Of a DNA stretch of 64,000 nucleotides, positions 40,005-54,858 are shown in pieces. Origin of the DNA: Rheinheimera sp. MMS21-TC3 (lineage in GTDB: Bacteria; Pseudomonadota; Gammaproteobacteria; Enterobacterales; Alteromonadaceae); contig NZ_CP135084.1 of the NCBI RefSeq assembly GCF_032229285.1, positions 248,001 through 312,000 of the forward strand, given 5' to 3'. The notes under the pieces are model-generated. The model made no database searches. It saw only the letters and a list, made by a program, of their open reading frames with translations, and was not told where the DNA came from. Made by a program: the position numbers and the translations under genes. How positions within the stretch are numbered: position 1 is the stretch's first letter; the number at the start of each line of letters is the position of its first letter.

Positions 40005-40085
40005 TTTGCTCCAATTTTGATCCCATTGCTCCCGAATTCTAACCTTGGAGCAAATCGGGATCAATTTATAGTGAAACGGAGCAAA
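40005..40085. repeat. Mirrored GGAGCAA/GGGATCAA motifs upstream of the integrase remnant
   Basis: Left arm: TTTGCTCC (40005-40012), TTGATCCC (40017-40024), TTGCTCC (40026-40032). Right arm in inverse orientation: GGAGCAAA (40047-40054), GGGATCAA (40057-40064), GGAGCAAA (40078-40085). The symmetric set around about 40040 suggests protein-binding sites, either integrase arm sites or an operator for int. 40086-40206 shows nothing else. Confidence 0.55.
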
Positions 40086-40206
40086 CTAGAAGAAAACGCG
40101 GGAAAAAGGTTTCTGAGGCAAAAGTGATTTATGTTCTTACAAAACAACAAGTTATTTTGATATGTTTTGATAGGTTTCACGGGGCTTTACCACTTAAGAA
40201 TGAGGT

Positions 40207-41571
40207 TCACTTCCCGATGCAAAAACTTGAGAATATTCTTCCTAGTAAGTCGTCTGAGCTAAATTCACCGGTTATTTCATTTAAATATTGCTGGGTAATG
40301 CGTAACTCTTCAGCCAGTATTTCGCCGGCAATATAACTTTGTAGCTGTTCTTGGCCTATAGCCAAGTGTTCAGCGGCGCGATCTAGGGCGTCTAAATGGC
40401 GGCGGCGTGCTAAGAAGCTGCCTTCTGTGCTGGCGTCAAAGCCAATGCATTGTTTTAAATGGTCGCGCAGGGCGTCAATGCCAGCACCATTTTTAGCCGA
40501 AATAGCATAAACGGGGGTGGTATCGTGTTGGCTGGCATTAATTTCTTCGCCGCTTAAATCGGCTTTATTGCGAATAACGGTGACACCTAAGTCTGGTGGT
40601 AAACGGTCTATAAAGTCTGGCCATATTTGTTTTGGATCATAGGCATCGGTAGTAGTGGCATCTACCATAAACAGCACTCTATCGGCTTGGCTAATTTCTT
40701 GCCATGCGCGCTCTATACCTATTTGCTCTACAGCATCTGTGGCTTCACGTAAGCCAGCGGTATCAATAATATGCAGTGGCATACCATCAATATGAATATG
40801 CTCGCGTAATACGTCGCGGGTTGTTCCTGCTATATCTGTAACTATAGCGGCTTCTCGGCCGGCTAAGGCGTTAAGTAAGCTAGATTTTCCAGCATTAGGC
40901 CTACCTGCAATAACCACCTTCATACCTTCGCGTAAGATACTGCCTTGTGTGGCTTGTTGTTTTAATCTGTCCAGATAGGCAATAATCCCGGCTAAGTCCG
41001 CTGCTACTTTGCCGTCAGATAAAAAGTCAATTTCTTCATCTGGAAAATCAATTGCAGCTTCAACATACATTCGCAGATAAATAACCTTTTCTACCAATTC
41101 ATGGATATGACGAGAAAATTCGCCTTGTAATGACTGCATGGCACAACGAGCCGCTTGTTCGCTGCTGGCATCTATTAAGTCGGCTATGGCTTCGGCTTGG
41201 GCTAAGTCGAGTTTATCATTTAAAAATGCGCGTTCAGAAAACTCACCAGGCTTAGCAATACGAACATTAGCAATAGATAGTACTTGTTTAAGCAATAAGT
41301 CTAATAAAACTGGTCCACCATGGCCTTGCAGTTCTAATACATCTTCGCCAGTAAAGGAATTAGGCCCAGGGAAGTACAAGGCTATGCCTTGATCTAAAAC
41401 CTGTCCCTTTGTATCGTAAAAGGACAGATAATCCGCGTAACGTGCTTTGGGAAGCTTATGAAGTATTGCTTGGGCTACATCTTTTGTATGAGGACCAGAC
41501 ACACGAATAATGCCGACACCGGCTCGACCAGGTGCTGTAGCTAAAGCGGCTATGGTATCGGTAGTAAACAT
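40207..41571 (-). CDS. mnmE: tRNA modification GTPase
   Basis: 454 residues. N-terminal tetrahydrofolate-binding domain, helical domain, and the inserted G domain with [10 protein letters not shown] (G1), DIAGTTRD (G2), DTAGLREA (G3) and NKADL (G4). The invariant C-terminal FCIGK is intact. Works with MnmG on U34 of tRNA. The 3' end is a known integration site for SGI1-type islands in enterics, and the integrase remnant lies just beyond it. Confidence 0.98.
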   Translation of the reverse strand: MFTTDTIAALATAPGRAGVGIIRVSGPHTKDVAQAILHKLPKARYADYLSFYDTKGQVLDQGIALYFPGPNSFTGEDVLELQGHGGPVLLDLLLKQVLSIANVRIAKPGEFSERAFLNDKLDLAQAEAIADLIDASSEQAARCAMQSLQGEFSRHIHELVEKVIYLRMYVEAAIDFPDEEIDFLSDGKVAADLAGIIAYLDRLKQQATQGSILREGMKVVIAGRPNAGKSSLLNALAGREAAIVTDIAGTTRDVLREHIHIDGMPLHIIDTAGLREATDAVEQIGIERAWQEISQADRVLFMVDATTTDAYDPKQIWPDFIDRLPPDLGVTVIRNKADLSGEEINASQHDTTPVYAISAKNGAGIDALRDHLKQCIGFDASTEGSFLARRRHLDALDRAAEHLAIGQEQLQSYIAGEILAEELRITQQYLNEITGEFSSDDLLGRIFSSFCIGK

Positions 41572-41664
41572 GTTATTGCCTCTTATAGTAAAAAGCCTGC
41601 CATAAAGGCAGGCTGTTGATATGCGGTTAAGCTTTCTTACATTATTAGTTTAACTGACTTTTGC

Positions 41665-43296
41665 TTATTTGGTATGTAAGCCTTTCTTTTCCATACCTTT
41701 ATAAATATATAACATTTGGGCCAGTGAAATTAAATTACTGACTAACCAATATAAAACTAAACCACTTGGGAACCATAAGAAGAAGATAGAGAAGGCCACT
41801 GGCATCCACATCATAATCTTCCGTTGCATAGGATCAGTTACTGTCATTGGTTGTAATTTTTGCATTAAGAACATGCTAATACCAAATAACACTGGTAATA
41901 CATAAAACGGATCTTGGGATGATAAGTCGGTTATCCAAAGTGCAAATGGAGCATGACGTAACTCTACGCTTTCAACAAACACCCAGTATAAAGCTAAGAA
42001 GATAGGCATTTGCACTATCATAGGTAAACAGCCACCCATAGGGTTTACTTTTTCTTTGCGATATAGCTCCATCATCGCAGGGCCCATTTTTTGTTTGTCA
42101 TCTTTAAATCGGGCTTGCAACTCATCAATTTTCGGCTTTAAATTACGCATTTTAGCCATTGATTCGTACTGAATTTTTGTCAGTGGATACATAGCACCTT
42201 TAACTATTAAGGTGATACAAATAATAGCGACACCCCAGTTAATAACAAAACCTTGAATGGTGGTTAATAACCAAAATAGTGGTTGTGAAATAAACCATAA
42301 AATGCCGTAATCTACGGTTAAATCTAAGCCATTGGCTAGTTTTGCTAAATTATCTTGGGTTTTAGGGCCGGCATAAAAGCTTACCGCTATAGTTTGGGTT
42401 TCGCCTGGTTGAATATGAATTTCAGGGCCTTTAGTACCAATAACACCTAAATTACCTTTTACTCGACTATAAATCTGATTTTCCGCTTGTTGATCTGGCA
42501 CCCAAGCTGACACAAAGTAATGTTCTAACATTGCAACCCAACCACCCGTAGTAGGTTTGATTAGGTTTTCATCTTTCATATCGTCAAACTTATATTTAGT
42601 GTAGCGCTCTTTGGCCGTCCCATAAGCACCACCGCGGTATATCGGCATCATTAAACCACTTTCTGCGCCACCTTCAATACTTTGAATTAAATGCTGATAC
42701 GGCTGAATGGTTTTAACTTCATTACTTTGGTTATGTACAAAGTATTCAACCTGAACATCATAATTGCCTTGGGTAAAAGTAAATCTTTTTTCTACGGTTA
42801 TGCCGTTGCCACTAAATATTAATGGCACAACTAATTGTTGCTGGCCTTTAGCTAAGGTAAAACTTTCTGCTGTTGTTGTATAAACGGGTCTAGGATTTCG
42901 AGTGTCGTCAGGACCGTCACGACCCATTAATCCGGATTGGGCCACAAATTCAAAACCTGGCAGTTTACGCATTAATGAATAAAGTTCGTCACTGTCTTTA
43001 CTTACGGTGTATTTGGGTAATTTTAAGCCAATAATATCACCACCACGACTGTCAATTTGCAATTGCAAGACGTCGGTGTTGATGTTGATGATTTTAGCCT
43101 GAGCGTTAGTGTTAGTGATAACAGCGTGCTCTGAATTTGTCGAACTCATTCCTATATCAGCAGAGCTGCTTGAAACTGAGTTACTTTGACTTACGGCCGT
43201 AGGGGCTGGTGGCGCTTGCTCAATTTGCCATTGTTGCCAGAGTAAAAAGCTGACAAATGCCAGACCAATAACCAATAAACTGCGTTGTGATTCCAT
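41665..43296 (-). CDS. yidC: Membrane protein insertase YidC
   Basis: 543 residues. An N-terminal membrane anchor (VIGLAFVSFLLWQQWQ), a large periplasmic beta domain (about 60-330), and the C-terminal Oxa1-type five-helix core (PLTKIQYESMAKMRNLKPK, NPMGGCLPMIVQMPIFLALYWV core). It inserts proteins such as AtpE into the inner membrane. Overlaps nothing; 3 bp after yidD. Confidence 0.98.
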   Translation of the reverse strand: MESQRSLLVIGLAFVSFLLWQQWQIEQAPPAPTAVSQSNSVSSSSADIGMSSTNSEHAVITNTNAQAKIININTDVLQLQIDSRGGDIIGLKLPKYTVSKDSDELYSLMRKLPGFEFVAQSGLMGRDGPDDTRNPRPVYTTTAESFTLAKGQQQLVVPLIFSGNGITVEKRFTFTQGNYDVQVEYFVHNQSNEVKTIQPYQHLIQSIEGGAESGLMMPIYRGGAYGTAKERYTKYKFDDMKDENLIKPTTGGWVAMLEHYFVSAWVPDQQAENQIYSRVKGNLGVIGTKGPEIHIQPGETQTIAVSFYAGPKTQDNLAKLANGLDLTVDYGILWFISQPLFWLLTTIQGFVINWGVAIICITLIVKGAMYPLTKIQYESMAKMRNLKPKIDELQARFKDDKQKMGPAMMELYRKEKVNPMGGCLPMIVQMPIFLALYWVFVESVELRHAPFALWITDLSSQDPFYVLPVLFGISMFLMQKLQPMTVTDPMQRKIMMWMPVAFSIFFLWFPSGLVLYWLVSNLISLAQMLYIYKGMEKKGLHTK

Positions 43297-43299
43297 GAC

Positions 43300-43563
43300 T
43301 TAGTTATTCTCTTTGTGCTTTTCAGGAACAGGGTCATTCCCGCCTGCATTAAAAGGGTGACATCTAAATATACGCTTAGTTGCTAACCAACTGCCTTTTA
43401 GTATACCGAATCGCTCTATGGCTGTAACGCTATAGTGAGAGCAGCTTGGATAAAAACGACAACTAGGCCCTAATATTGGACTTATGAGTGTTTGATAACC
43501 TCGGATCAGCGTTAACGCGCAACGGATTGCAAAGCGGTGTGCTGTCGAACGATCTTTCGCCAT
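43300..43563 (-). CDS. yidD: Membrane protein insertion efficiency factor YidD
   Basis: 87 residues. Family core [22 protein letters not shown] with its three Cys, and [13 protein letters not shown]. It overlaps the 3' end of rnpA by 52 bp in another frame, the usual layout for this gene. Confidence 0.93.
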   Translation of the reverse strand: MAKDRSTAHRFAIRCALTLIRGYQTLISPILGPSCRFYPSCSHYSVTAIERFGILKGSWLATKRIFRCHPFNAGGNDPVPEKHKENN

Positions 43564-43883
43564 AACTTTTCCAGTTGCTTCTGTAGTTCACTATTTTCAG
43601 TATTACTAATATCGCCTTTAACCATTAATACTAAATCAACAGCAGGTAATAGATGTTGATGTAAACGAAAGCTATTACGTGCACAACGTTTAATTCGGTT
43701 ACGCTGCACTGCTAATTTAGCACGTTTTTTTGCAACAGTAAGGCCTAACCTTGGATGAGGTAAATTATTAGACTTAGCGAGGATAGTAAATAGCGGGGAA
43801 GAGACCCGGAAAGGTTGTTTAAAAACGTTATCGAATTGACCAGGAGTTAATAAACGTAACTCCCGGCCGAATTTGAAATTCAT
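43512..43883 (-). CDS. rnpA: Ribonuclease P protein component
   Basis: 123 residues from the ATG at 43883 (a GTG at 43886 is also in frame). The RNR motif [13 protein letters not shown] near 60-72 binds RNase P RNA. The end overlaps yidD. It follows rpmH by 21 bp. Confidence 0.95.
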   Translation of the reverse strand: MNFKFGRELRLLTPGQFDNVFKQPFRVSSPLFTILAKSNNLPHPRLGLTVAKKRAKLAVQRNRIKRCARNSFRLHQHLLPAVDLVLMVKGDISNTENSELQKQLEKLWRKIVRQHTALQSVAR

Positions 43884-43904
43884 CACTCAGTGCTTATCAA
43901 CCAA

Positions 43905-44042
43905 TTAGGCTGATAAACGATGACGGCCTTTAGCACGACGACGCGCTAAAACTGCACGACCATTTTTAGTAGCCATACGTGCACGGAAACCGTGATTACG
44001 TTTGCGTTTTAATACGCTTGGTTGAAATGTTCTTTTACTCAT
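43905..44042 (-). CDS. rpmH: Ribosomal protein bL34
   Basis: 45 residues, basic: [19 protein letters not shown], then [20 protein letters not shown], the complete L34. Read directly from the sequence, since it is short. First gene of the rpmH-rnpA-yidD-yidC-mnmE block, divergent from dnaA. Confidence 0.98.
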   Translation of the reverse strand: MSKRTFQPSVLKRKRNHGFRARMATKNGRAVLARRRAKGRHRLSA

Positions 44043-44489
44043 AGGTCACCCGTTTGGTCAAAATATTTACTAAAGGTTCCTGTGTTTTAGTAAATTTACC
44101 AAAACGCAGCTAACAAAAATGAGCGCGAATTTTAAGTACTCTAGCAAGTAAAGTCAATGCGATCCGCAGTTTTATTATACTCGATCCTAATTGATCTTTA
44201 GTTTAACTAATGATTTGGATAAGTTTTCCACAGCCTTAAGCCATCTAACTGAACAAATTGTGGGTTACTTTTATTTATATATAGTTTATCAGTCATTATG
44301 ACTAGTTATTATTAAACATAATATGTATAATATATTGTTATTAAACAATGATTTAAAATCAAATCTTTAACGAAGAAATAAAAAAGTAAAAGTCAATATT
44401 GATGTTGTGGATAAGATCGTATCATAATGGCTGCTTGTTTTAGCCACTTCAGCTTAATTGCGTAAGTAGATTAAGCTTCAGGAGAGAAG
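44043..44489. promoter_or_regulatory. rpmH-dnaA divergent regulatory region with DnaA boxes
   Basis: 447 bp without a gene, AT-rich. Three DnaA boxes are visible: TTTGGATAA at 44214-44222 (8/9, minus), TTTTCCACA at 44224-44232 (8/9, plus) and a perfect TTGTGGATAA at 44405-44414 (minus). The last lies 75 bp before dnaA, fitting autoregulation by DnaA. The GATC density is much lower than in the mnmG-mioC gap, so this is not taken as the main origin. Confidence 0.75.
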
Positions 44490-45863
44490 GTGTATCAGTC
44501 AGTTTGGCAAAATTGCCTGCAAGCGCTGCAAGCAGAATTGACCGCGCAACATTTTAGTATGTGGATAAGACCATTACAGGCTGATAGTTCCGATGCAGGT
44601 TTAACTTTATACGCACCTAATAGATTTGTATTAGATTGGGTGCGAGAAAAATATTTAAATCGAATTCAGGAACTGATTCAAGATTACTGTGGTGATGATG
44701 CGCCGCGGCTTAAGTTTGATGTTGGTTCCAGTCAGCAAAGTAGTAATCGTGCTTCACCAGCCGCTCCGGCTACCTTTAGTGCTGCACCTAAACGTGAGGT
44801 TAAACAGCAAGAAGTCGCTGAGCCTGCACCTAAAACCATTGTTACTAGTAACGTGCGGGCTATTTATACCTTTACTAACTTTGTTGAAGGTAAATCTAAC
44901 CAATTAGCTCGTGCGGCAGCTAGCCAAGTTGCTGATAACCCAGGTACAGCTTATAACCCATTATTTATATACGGTGGTACAGGTTTAGGTAAAACTCATT
45001 TATTACATGCCGTAGGTAATGGTATTTTAGCCAATAAGCCGGATGCTAAAGTTATTTATATGCATTCAGAGCGCTTTGTTCAGGATATGGTAAAAGCTTT
45101 ACAAAACAATGCGATAGAAGAGTTTAAGCGTTATTATCGTTCAGTTGATGCCTTGCTTATAGATGATATTCAGTTCTTTGCTAATAAAGAGCGATCGCAA
45201 GAAGAGTTTTTCCATACCTTTAATGCCTTGTTAGAAGGCAACCAGCAAATTATTTTAACTAGTGACCGTTATCCTAAAGAAATTGATGGCGTTGAAGACC
45301 GCTTAAAGTCTCGCTTTGGCTGGGGCTTAACTATTGCTATAGAGCCGCCAGAGCTAGAAACGCGAGTGGCAATTTTAATGCGTAAAGCGCATGAAAATCA
45401 AATTCGCTTACCCGAAGAAGTGGCATTTTTTATTGCTAAACGTTTGCGCTCTAATGTGCGTGAATTGGAAGGTGCGTTGAACCGAGTTATTGCTAATGCT
45501 AACTTTACTGGTCGGCCTATCACTATCGACTTTGTTCGAGAGGCATTACGAGATTTATTAGCCTTACAAGATAAACTGGTTACTATTGAAAATATTCAAA
45601 AAACAGTGGCGGAATATTATAAAATACGGATTGCTGATTTATTATCAAAACGCCGTTCTCGCTCTGTAGCCCGGCCTCGACAAATGGCAATGGCGTTATC
45701 TAAAGAATTAACTAATCATAGCTTACCTGAAATTGGTGATGCCTTTGGTGGTAGAGATCACACTACGGTGTTGCATGCGTGTCGTAGAATAGAGTCGCTA
45801 AAAGAAGAAACGCATGAAATAAAAGAAGATTTTCAAAATTTAATTCGTACATTGTCATCGTAA
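44490..45863 (+). CDS. dnaA: Chromosomal replication initiator DnaA
   Basis: 457 residues. Domain I ([18 protein letters not shown]), a variable linker, AAA+ domain with Walker [16 protein letters not shown] and Walker [10 protein letters not shown], and domain IV with [15 protein letters not shown] for DnaA-box binding. The start is GTG at 44490, preceded by AGGAGAGAAG. It is 22 kb from the origin at 22.6 kb. Followed 13 bp later by dnaN. Confidence 0.99.
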   Translation: MYQSVWQNCLQALQAELTAQHFSMWIRPLQADSSDAGLTLYAPNRFVLDWVREKYLNRIQELIQDYCGDDAPRLKFDVGSSQQSSNRASPAAPATFSAAPKREVKQQEVAEPAPKTIVTSNVRAIYTFTNFVEGKSNQLARAAASQVADNPGTAYNPLFIYGGTGLGKTHLLHAVGNGILANKPDAKVIYMHSERFVQDMVKALQNNAIEEFKRYYRSVDALLIDDIQFFANKERSQEEFFHTFNALLEGNQQIILTSDRYPKEIDGVEDRLKSRFGWGLTIAIEPPELETRVAILMRKAHENQIRLPEEVAFFIAKRLRSNVRELEGALNRVIANANFTGRPITIDFVREALRDLLALQDKLVTIENIQKTVAEYYKIRIADLLSKRRSRSVARPRQMAMALSKELTNHSLPEIGDAFGGRDHTTVLHACRRIESLKEETHEIKEDFQNLIRTLSS

Positions 45864-45876
45864 CAGGGATCTGCCC

Positions 45877-46980
45877 ATGCAATTTGTTATAAACAGAGAT
45901 GCGTTATTAAAACCATTGCAGATGGTGTCTGGCGCTATTGAACGTCGTCATACATTACCAATCTTATCTAATGTATTAGTTGAGGTGGCAGATGGTCGGC
46001 TATCTTTAACAGGCACAGACTTAGAAGTTGAATTAGTGGCAACCACAGAGGCGTTAGCTATTCAACAAGAAGGCCGTATTACTGTACCAGCAAAAAAGCT
46101 GTTAGATATTTGTCGTAGCTTACCTGATAACGCCGATATTAATGTTTTAGTCCAAGCGGACAATTGCATTCTAAGTTGTGGCAAAACTAAGTTTACCTTG
46201 TCTACTTTAAGTGCTGCTGAATACCCAAACCTTGAAAGCTGGCAAGGCGAGGTTGATATTCAATTAAGTCGCCAACAATTGCGCAAGTTATTAGATGACA
46301 CAGCTTTTTCGATGGCAAACCAAGATGTACGCTACTACTTAAATGGTTTGTTGTTTGAAACCGACAATGGTCAAGTTCGAGCGGTCGCAACTGATGGTCA
46401 CCGTTTAGCATTAAGCTTATTAGAGTTACCTGGTTTTAGTGCTGAACAAAAGCAAATTATTATTCCCCGTAAAGGTGTAATGGAAATTATGCGTTTATTG
46501 GCTAATGATGAGCAACAAGTCACTTTAAGTTTTGGCCAAAATCATCTGAGGTTAACTGATAGTAACTTTGTATTTAGTAGCAAATTAATAGATGGTCGCT
46601 TTCCTGATTATCGACGGGTGTTACCGCGTAATAGTACTAAATTGGTTACTGCGCATCGTAGCATTCTTAAAGATGCTTGTACTAGAGCCTCTATATTATC
46701 TAATGAAAAGTACCGAGGTGTTCGTTTTACCTTAACACCAGGTGGTTTGCACATTGTTGCCAATAACCCCGAGCATGAACAAGCTGAAGAACAAATAGAA
46801 GTAGAGTACCAAGGTGATAATTTAGAAATTGGTTTTAATGTTGGCTATTTATTAGATGTGCTCAATACCTTAGCAACCGATTTAGTTGTGCTGCACTTAA
46901 ACGATGCTAACTCTAGTGCCTTAGTTGAAGGGGTGGGTAATGTTGGGGCATCTTATGTTGTTATGCCAATGCGCTTATAA
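45877..46980 (+). CDS. dnaN: DNA polymerase III beta sliding clamp
   Basis: 367 residues (366 in E. coli), three topologically equal clamp domains. Begins MQFVINRDALLKPLQMVSGA and ends SYVVMPMRL, the family's invariant C-terminus that forms part of the peptide-binding cleft. Followed by recF after 3 bp. Confidence 0.99.
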   Translation: MQFVINRDALLKPLQMVSGAIERRHTLPILSNVLVEVADGRLSLTGTDLEVELVATTEALAIQQEGRITVPAKKLLDICRSLPDNADINVLVQADNCILSCGKTKFTLSTLSAAEYPNLESWQGEVDIQLSRQQLRKLLDDTAFSMANQDVRYYLNGLLFETDNGQVRAVATDGHRLALSLLELPGFSAEQKQIIIPRKGVMEIMRLLANDEQQVTLSFGQNHLRLTDSNFVFSSKLIDGRFPDYRRVLPRNSTKLVTAHRSILKDACTRASILSNEKYRGVRFTLTPGGLHIVANNPEHEQAEEQIEVEYQGDNLEIGFNVGYLLDVLNTLATDLVVLHLNDANSSALVEGVGNVGASYVVMPMRL

Positions 46981-46983
46981 TAA

Positions 46984-50503
<3,520 letters not shown>

Positions 50504-50521
50504 CCTATAGCTATTATTTTA

Positions 50522-50546
50522 AAAGGGGCTTAGGCCCCTTTTTTCA
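50522..50546 (+). terminator. Terminator after gyrB
   Basis: AAAGGGGC (50522-50529), loop TTAG, GCCCCTTT (50534-50541) and a T-run. It ends the dnaA-gyrB transcript. Confidence 0.9.
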
Positions 50547-50625
50547 CTATAAAAAAGGTTAAATGCTACAGTAAGTCGGTGCAACTAGGTATAATTTTTA
50601 GATATTTTTTAGTGAGTTAATAAGT

Positions 50626-51549
50626 ATGAATACGTACGATATTAAAACCTTTCAAGGCTTAATACTGACCTTGCAAGACTATTGGGCCCGTCAAGGTTGC
50701 GTGCTAATCCAGCCTTTAGATTTAGAAGTAGGTGCTGGTACCTTTCATCCTATGACTTTTTTACGAGCGCTTGGTCCAGAGCCAACCAATGCAGCTTATG
50801 TTCAGCCTTGCCGGCGGCCAACTGATGGCCGCTATGGCGACAATCCAATGCGTTTACAGCAGTATTATCAATTTCAAGTGATATTAAAACCATCACCAGA
50901 TAATATTCAAGAGCTTTATTTAGGCTCTTTACAAGCTTTAGGCATTGATACTTTGGTGCACGATATTCGTTTTGTTGAAGATAACTGGGAATCGCCAACC
51001 TTAGGCGCTTGGGGCCTAGGCTGGGAAGTTTGGTTAAACGGTATGGAAGTTACCCAGTTCACCTATTTCCAACAAGTTGGTGGTCTAGAGTGTCGGCCTG
51101 TTACTGGTGAGATTACTTATGGCCTTGAGCGCTTAGCTATGTATGTGCAAGGAGTAGATAGTATCTATGATTTAGTGTGGACAGATGGCCCCTTTGGACG
51201 AGTAACTTATGGCGATGTTTTTCATCAAAATGAAGTTGAGCAGTCTACCTACAATTTTGAACTTGCAGATGTCCCCGCATTATTTACCCATTTCGATCAG
51301 TGTGAAAAAGAAAGCCAAATACTTATTGAAAAAGGATTAGCCTTACCTGCTTATGAGCAAGTAATGAAAGCCTCGCATACTTTTAACTTATTAGATGCCC
51401 GCCACGCAATTTCAGTAACAGAGCGCCAGCGTTATATTTTACGCGTAAGAACCTTAGCAAAAGCCTGCGCCGAAACTTATTACGCAACACGAGAAAAGTT
51501 AGGCTTTCCACTATGTAAAATGCAAACTACAACATCGAAGGAGGCTTAA
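50626..51549 (+). CDS. glyQ: Glycyl-tRNA synthetase alpha subunit
   Basis: 307 residues. Class II aaRS motifs: [26 protein letters not shown] region and [12 protein letters not shown] (motif 3). The alpha2-beta2 type enzyme. Stop is immediately followed by the glyS ATG. Confidence 0.99.
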   Translation: MNTYDIKTFQGLILTLQDYWARQGCVLIQPLDLEVGAGTFHPMTFLRALGPEPTNAAYVQPCRRPTDGRYGDNPMRLQQYYQFQVILKPSPDNIQELYLGSLQALGIDTLVHDIRFVEDNWESPTLGAWGLGWEVWLNGMEVTQFTYFQQVGGLECRPVTGEITYGLERLAMYVQGVDSIYDLVWTDGPFGRVTYGDVFHQNEVEQSTYNFELADVPALFTHFDQCEKESQILIEKGLALPAYEQVMKASHTFNLLDARHAISVTERQRYILRVRTLAKACAETYYATREKLGFPLCKMQTTTSKEA

Positions 51550-53607
51550 ATGCGCGCTGAAGATTTTTTGGTCGAGATTGGTACTGAAGAGTTACCACCA
51601 AAGTCATTAACGACATTAGCCACAGCCTTTGCCGATAATATTGCACAAGAGCTAGCTAAGTTAGAACTAACTTATAGCGATATAAAATGGTATGCCGCGC
51701 CAAGACGTTTAGCCGTTGTTGTAAAACAGCTAGTTGCTAAACAGGCAGACAAAATTGTCGAAAAACGTGGTCCTGCAGTAAGTGCAGCTTTTGACGCTGA
51801 GGGTAAACCAACTAAAGCGGCAATGGGCTGGGCTAGAGGTTGTGGCATAACGGTAGAGCAAGCTAGCCGCTTAGAAACCGATAAAGGGGCTTGGTTATTA
51901 CACAAAGAACAACAGCCAGGAGCCGACACCAGCAGCTTATTAGCCGACGTAGTGACATCAGCATTAGCTAAGTTGCCTATTGCTAAAAGAATGCGCTGGG
52001 GCAGCTCTGATGCTGAATTTATCCGTCCGGTACATAGCATTATTATGTTATTTGGCGACGACGTAATACCGGCAACTATTTTAGGTCATGCGAGTAATAA
52101 TTTAAGCTACGGCCATCGTTTTCATGCCCCTGAAAAAGTAAGTGTTAATAATGCTGATGGTTATTTAAAAGCGCTAGAGCAAGCTTATGTTATTGCTGAT
52201 TTCGCTAAAAGAAAAAGCATGATTGAGCAGGGTGTAAAGCAAGCAGCAGAGCAATTAGGTGGTCAGGCATTAATGGATGCAGACTTGGTTGACGAAGTAA
52301 CCGCTTTAGTAGAATGGCCGGTAGTATTAGTAGGCAGCTTTGAGTCAAGCTATTTAGAGATACCATCAGAGCCACTTATTTCTACCATGAAAGATAACCA
52401 AAAGTATTTTCCGGTGGTAGATAATACGGGCAAGCTTATTAATAAATTTATCTTTGTTAGTAATATTGCGAGTAAAGATCCAAGTAAAGTTATTGCCGGT
52501 AACGAAAAAGTAGTTGCGCCTAGGTTAGCTGATGCTGAGTTCTTCTTTAATACAGATAAAAAGCAAAGCTTAGCGTCACGCTTAGAAAGCTTAAGTAGCG
52601 TTTTATTCCAAAAGCAACTGGGTACTTTAGCAGAAAAATCAGAGCGTATTAGTCAATTAGCCGCTTTTATTGCCGATAAAATTGGTGCAGATAAAGTTGC
52701 CGCTGAACGAGCGGGCTTATTGTCTAAAACTGATTTAATGACCAATATGGTGGGTGAGTTCCCTGAGGTTCAAGGCATTATGGGCATGCACTATGCACGC
52801 TTTGATGGCGAAGCAGAAAGTGTCGCCTTAGCATTAAATGAGCAGTATATGCCTCGTTTTGCGGGTGATCAGCTGCCTAGCCGTTTAGAAGGTGCTGCAG
52901 TTGCCATTGCCGATAAATTAGATAGCTTAGTTGGGATCTTTGGTATAGGCCAAGCACCAAAAGGCGATAAAGATCCTTTTGCTTTACGTCGTGCTGCAAT
53001 TGGCGCCTTACGTATTATGGTTGAAAAAGATTTACAGCTAGACTTAGTGGATATCATTACCTTTAGCCAGCAAACCTTCGCAGATAAATTAACGAACACT
53101 AATGTCGCCACTGATGTGCTTGAATTTATGCTAGGTCGCTTTAGAGCTTGGTATCAAGATCAAGGCTATAGCGTTGATGTAATTCAAGCGGTTTTAGCCC
53201 GGAGGCCAACAGTACCGGCAGACTTTAACCAACGCGTAAAAGCCGTTGCTGAGTTCCGTAAGCTAGATGCTGCATCTGCATTAGCAGCTGCCAATAAGCG
53301 GGTTGCTAATATTTTAGCTAAAATAGACACGGCTATTCCGGATCGTGTTGATGTTAATTTATTACAACAAGCAGAAGAGCAGGCGTTATATCAGGCCATT
53401 GTAGAAGAGCAAGCTGAGCAAGCTAAACTTAAGAACTATACAGATGGTTTAAAACATCTGGCTAAAATGCAACAGGTAATAGATGCATTTTTTGATAATG
53501 TGATGGTTAATGCTGATGATGCAGCAGTAAAACTGAATCGCCAAGCTTTATTAAAACAACTTAGAGAACTGTTTTTACAAGTAGCAGATATATCTGTTTT
53601 ACAATAA
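51550..53607 (+). CDS. glyS: Glycyl-tRNA synthetase beta subunit
   Basis: 685 residues, starting with the family's [15 protein letters not shown]-like and C-terminal DALR-type anticodon-binding regions follow. It starts right after the glyQ stop. Ends before a 12-bp hairpin. Confidence 0.99.
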   Translation: MRAEDFLVEIGTEELPPKSLTTLATAFADNIAQELAKLELTYSDIKWYAAPRRLAVVVKQLVAKQADKIVEKRGPAVSAAFDAEGKPTKAAMGWARGCGITVEQASRLETDKGAWLLHKEQQPGADTSSLLADVVTSALAKLPIAKRMRWGSSDAEFIRPVHSIIMLFGDDVIPATILGHASNNLSYGHRFHAPEKVSVNNADGYLKALEQAYVIADFAKRKSMIEQGVKQAAEQLGGQALMDADLVDEVTALVEWPVVLVGSFESSYLEIPSEPLISTMKDNQKYFPVVDNTGKLINKFIFVSNIASKDPSKVIAGNEKVVAPRLADAEFFFNTDKKQSLASRLESLSSVLFQKQLGTLAEKSERISQLAAFIADKIGADKVAAERAGLLSKTDLMTNMVGEFPEVQGIMGMHYARFDGEAESVALALNEQYMPRFAGDQLPSRLEGAAVAIADKLDSLVGIFGIGQAPKGDKDPFALRRAAIGALRIMVEKDLQLDLVDIITFSQQTFADKLTNTNVATDVLEFMLGRFRAWYQDQGYSVDVIQAVLARRPTVPADFNQRVKAVAEFRKLDAASALAAANKRVANILAKIDTAIPDRVDVNLLQQAEEQALYQAIVEEQAEQAKLKNYTDGLKHLAKMQQVIDAFFDNVMVNADDAAVKLNRQALLKQLRELFLQVADISVLQ

Positions 53608-53624
53608 AAATATAACTTAATAAT

Positions 53625-53662
53625 CAACGCTAATACAGCTAGTAACTAGGGTATTAGCGTTG
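53625..53662. terminator. Hairpin between glyS and the diguanylate cyclase gene
   Basis: CAACGCTAATAC (53625-53636) and GTATTAGCGTTG (53651-53662) form a perfect 12-bp stem with a 14-nt loop. It lies between convergent genes. The T-tail is weak. Confidence 0.6.
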
Positions 53663-53673
53663 TTCAAATTAAT

Positions 53674-54732
53674 TTAGCTTATTTGATTACGGCCATTACG
53701 CTTAGATTGATATAATTGCTGATCGGCCAGCGCAATAGCTGTATCAACTTGCAAATGATTATAGCAATCAGCAATGCCAAAACTAGCGGTGATTTTATAA
53801 TCCGTTTCATTATTTATTATACTTTGCTTACTAATTTTTTCTCTGATTTTTTCTGCAACTTTAAATGCATCAGCTTTAATCGTTTTGGGTAAAAATAATA
53901 AAAATTCTTCACCACCGGTACGGCAGGCAATATCTTGTTGACGTAATTGGGTTCTAAAAAGCTCAGCTACTTGTTTAAGTACTATGTCTCCAGCCTGATG
54001 GCCAAACTGATCATTAAGCTGCTTAAAGTGATCTAAATCACATGTAATGATAGAAAGTGGAAAAAACTGCTCGGGATGTAATTTAAAATCATTTCTTAAA
54101 CTGGCATCAATAAAACGTCGATTCACCAGTTCGGTTAACGGATCTGTATTCGCTTGCAGCTCTTTATTATGCTGAAGTAAAAACATTTCTTGATGACTTT
54201 TTTCACGAAAAAAATCATTAATCCAACTAACTAAAACAACAATAATTAAAGAAGTGATAAAGCGACTTTGTTCAGATTCTTTATAATTTGCTAAGATTAA
54301 ATCAGGAACAAATAACATAATAGCAAGAGCTGATACTAAAATAGCACTACCAATCAATGCATTTCTAACACCTAGTAAGCCAAATAAGATGGCAGGAAAG
54401 GGAAACACCCAATATAAAGCGGTATTATTAAAGCCTCCTAAGTAGACTAAACCTAGTACAAACAAGCTTGCTAAAATGGCCTGAATAATACAGGCCAAGT
54501 TTAAATTTTTACTGTAATGAAAATAGACTATATTAGAAAGAAAAGCTGATGCTGTAATAAATAGGCCGCTAATTAAACTAATATTAGCAACACCAAAGTT
54601 TTTAATAGCATAAATAAACATTACAGCGCTGGTTATATAACTGACAAATAGCAAAATATAACGCCGCCGTCTGGCATCAATAGATTTAGCTTGTTTTAAA
54701 CCGTTTTTAATTAGAGTTGAATGCACAGTCAA
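53674..54732 (-). CDS. Membrane diguanylate cyclase (GGDEF)
   Basis: 352 residues. Five or six N-terminal membrane helices (about 25-175) form a sensor of no recognised MASE type. The GGDEF domain has the DPLTEL..RR start, CDLDHFKQLND, an active-site GGEEF in CRTGGEEF, and an RQQD at the inhibitory-site position five residues upstream. It therefore should make c-di-GMP and be product-inhibited (family knowledge). c-di-GMP often governs exopolysaccharide synthases such as that at 1540, though no link is shown here. Confidence 0.92.
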   Translation of the reverse strand: MTVHSTLIKNGLKQAKSIDARRRRYILLFVSYITSAVMFIYAIKNFGVANISLISGLFITASAFLSNIVYFHYSKNLNLACIIQAILASLFVLGLVYLGGFNNTALYWVFPFPAILFGLLGVRNALIGSAILVSALAIMLFVPDLILANYKESEQSRFITSLIIVVLVSWINDFFREKSHQEMFLLQHNKELQANTDPLTELVNRRFIDASLRNDFKLHPEQFFPLSIITCDLDHFKQLNDQFGHQAGDIVLKQVAELFRTQLRQQDIACRTGGEEFLLFLPKTIKADAFKVAEKIREKISKQSIINNETDYKITASFGIADCYNHLQVDTAIALADQQLYQSKRNGRNQIS

Positions 54733-54858
54733 AAGTCCTTTTATCTCTAATAATTATACTAGATGCTAGCATAAAAGCTTAGTAAAGGAGAGTTACTCAT
54801 ACTGCTATTAATAATATCCGCTTAAGCTATAACATCCTTGTTTAGTGTAGCGAATTTA

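Noticed and set aside
44043..44489. rpmH-dnaA gap as the replication origin
   Set aside because: It has DnaA boxes but lacks the GATC cluster and 13-mers; the mnmG-mioC gap fits far better.
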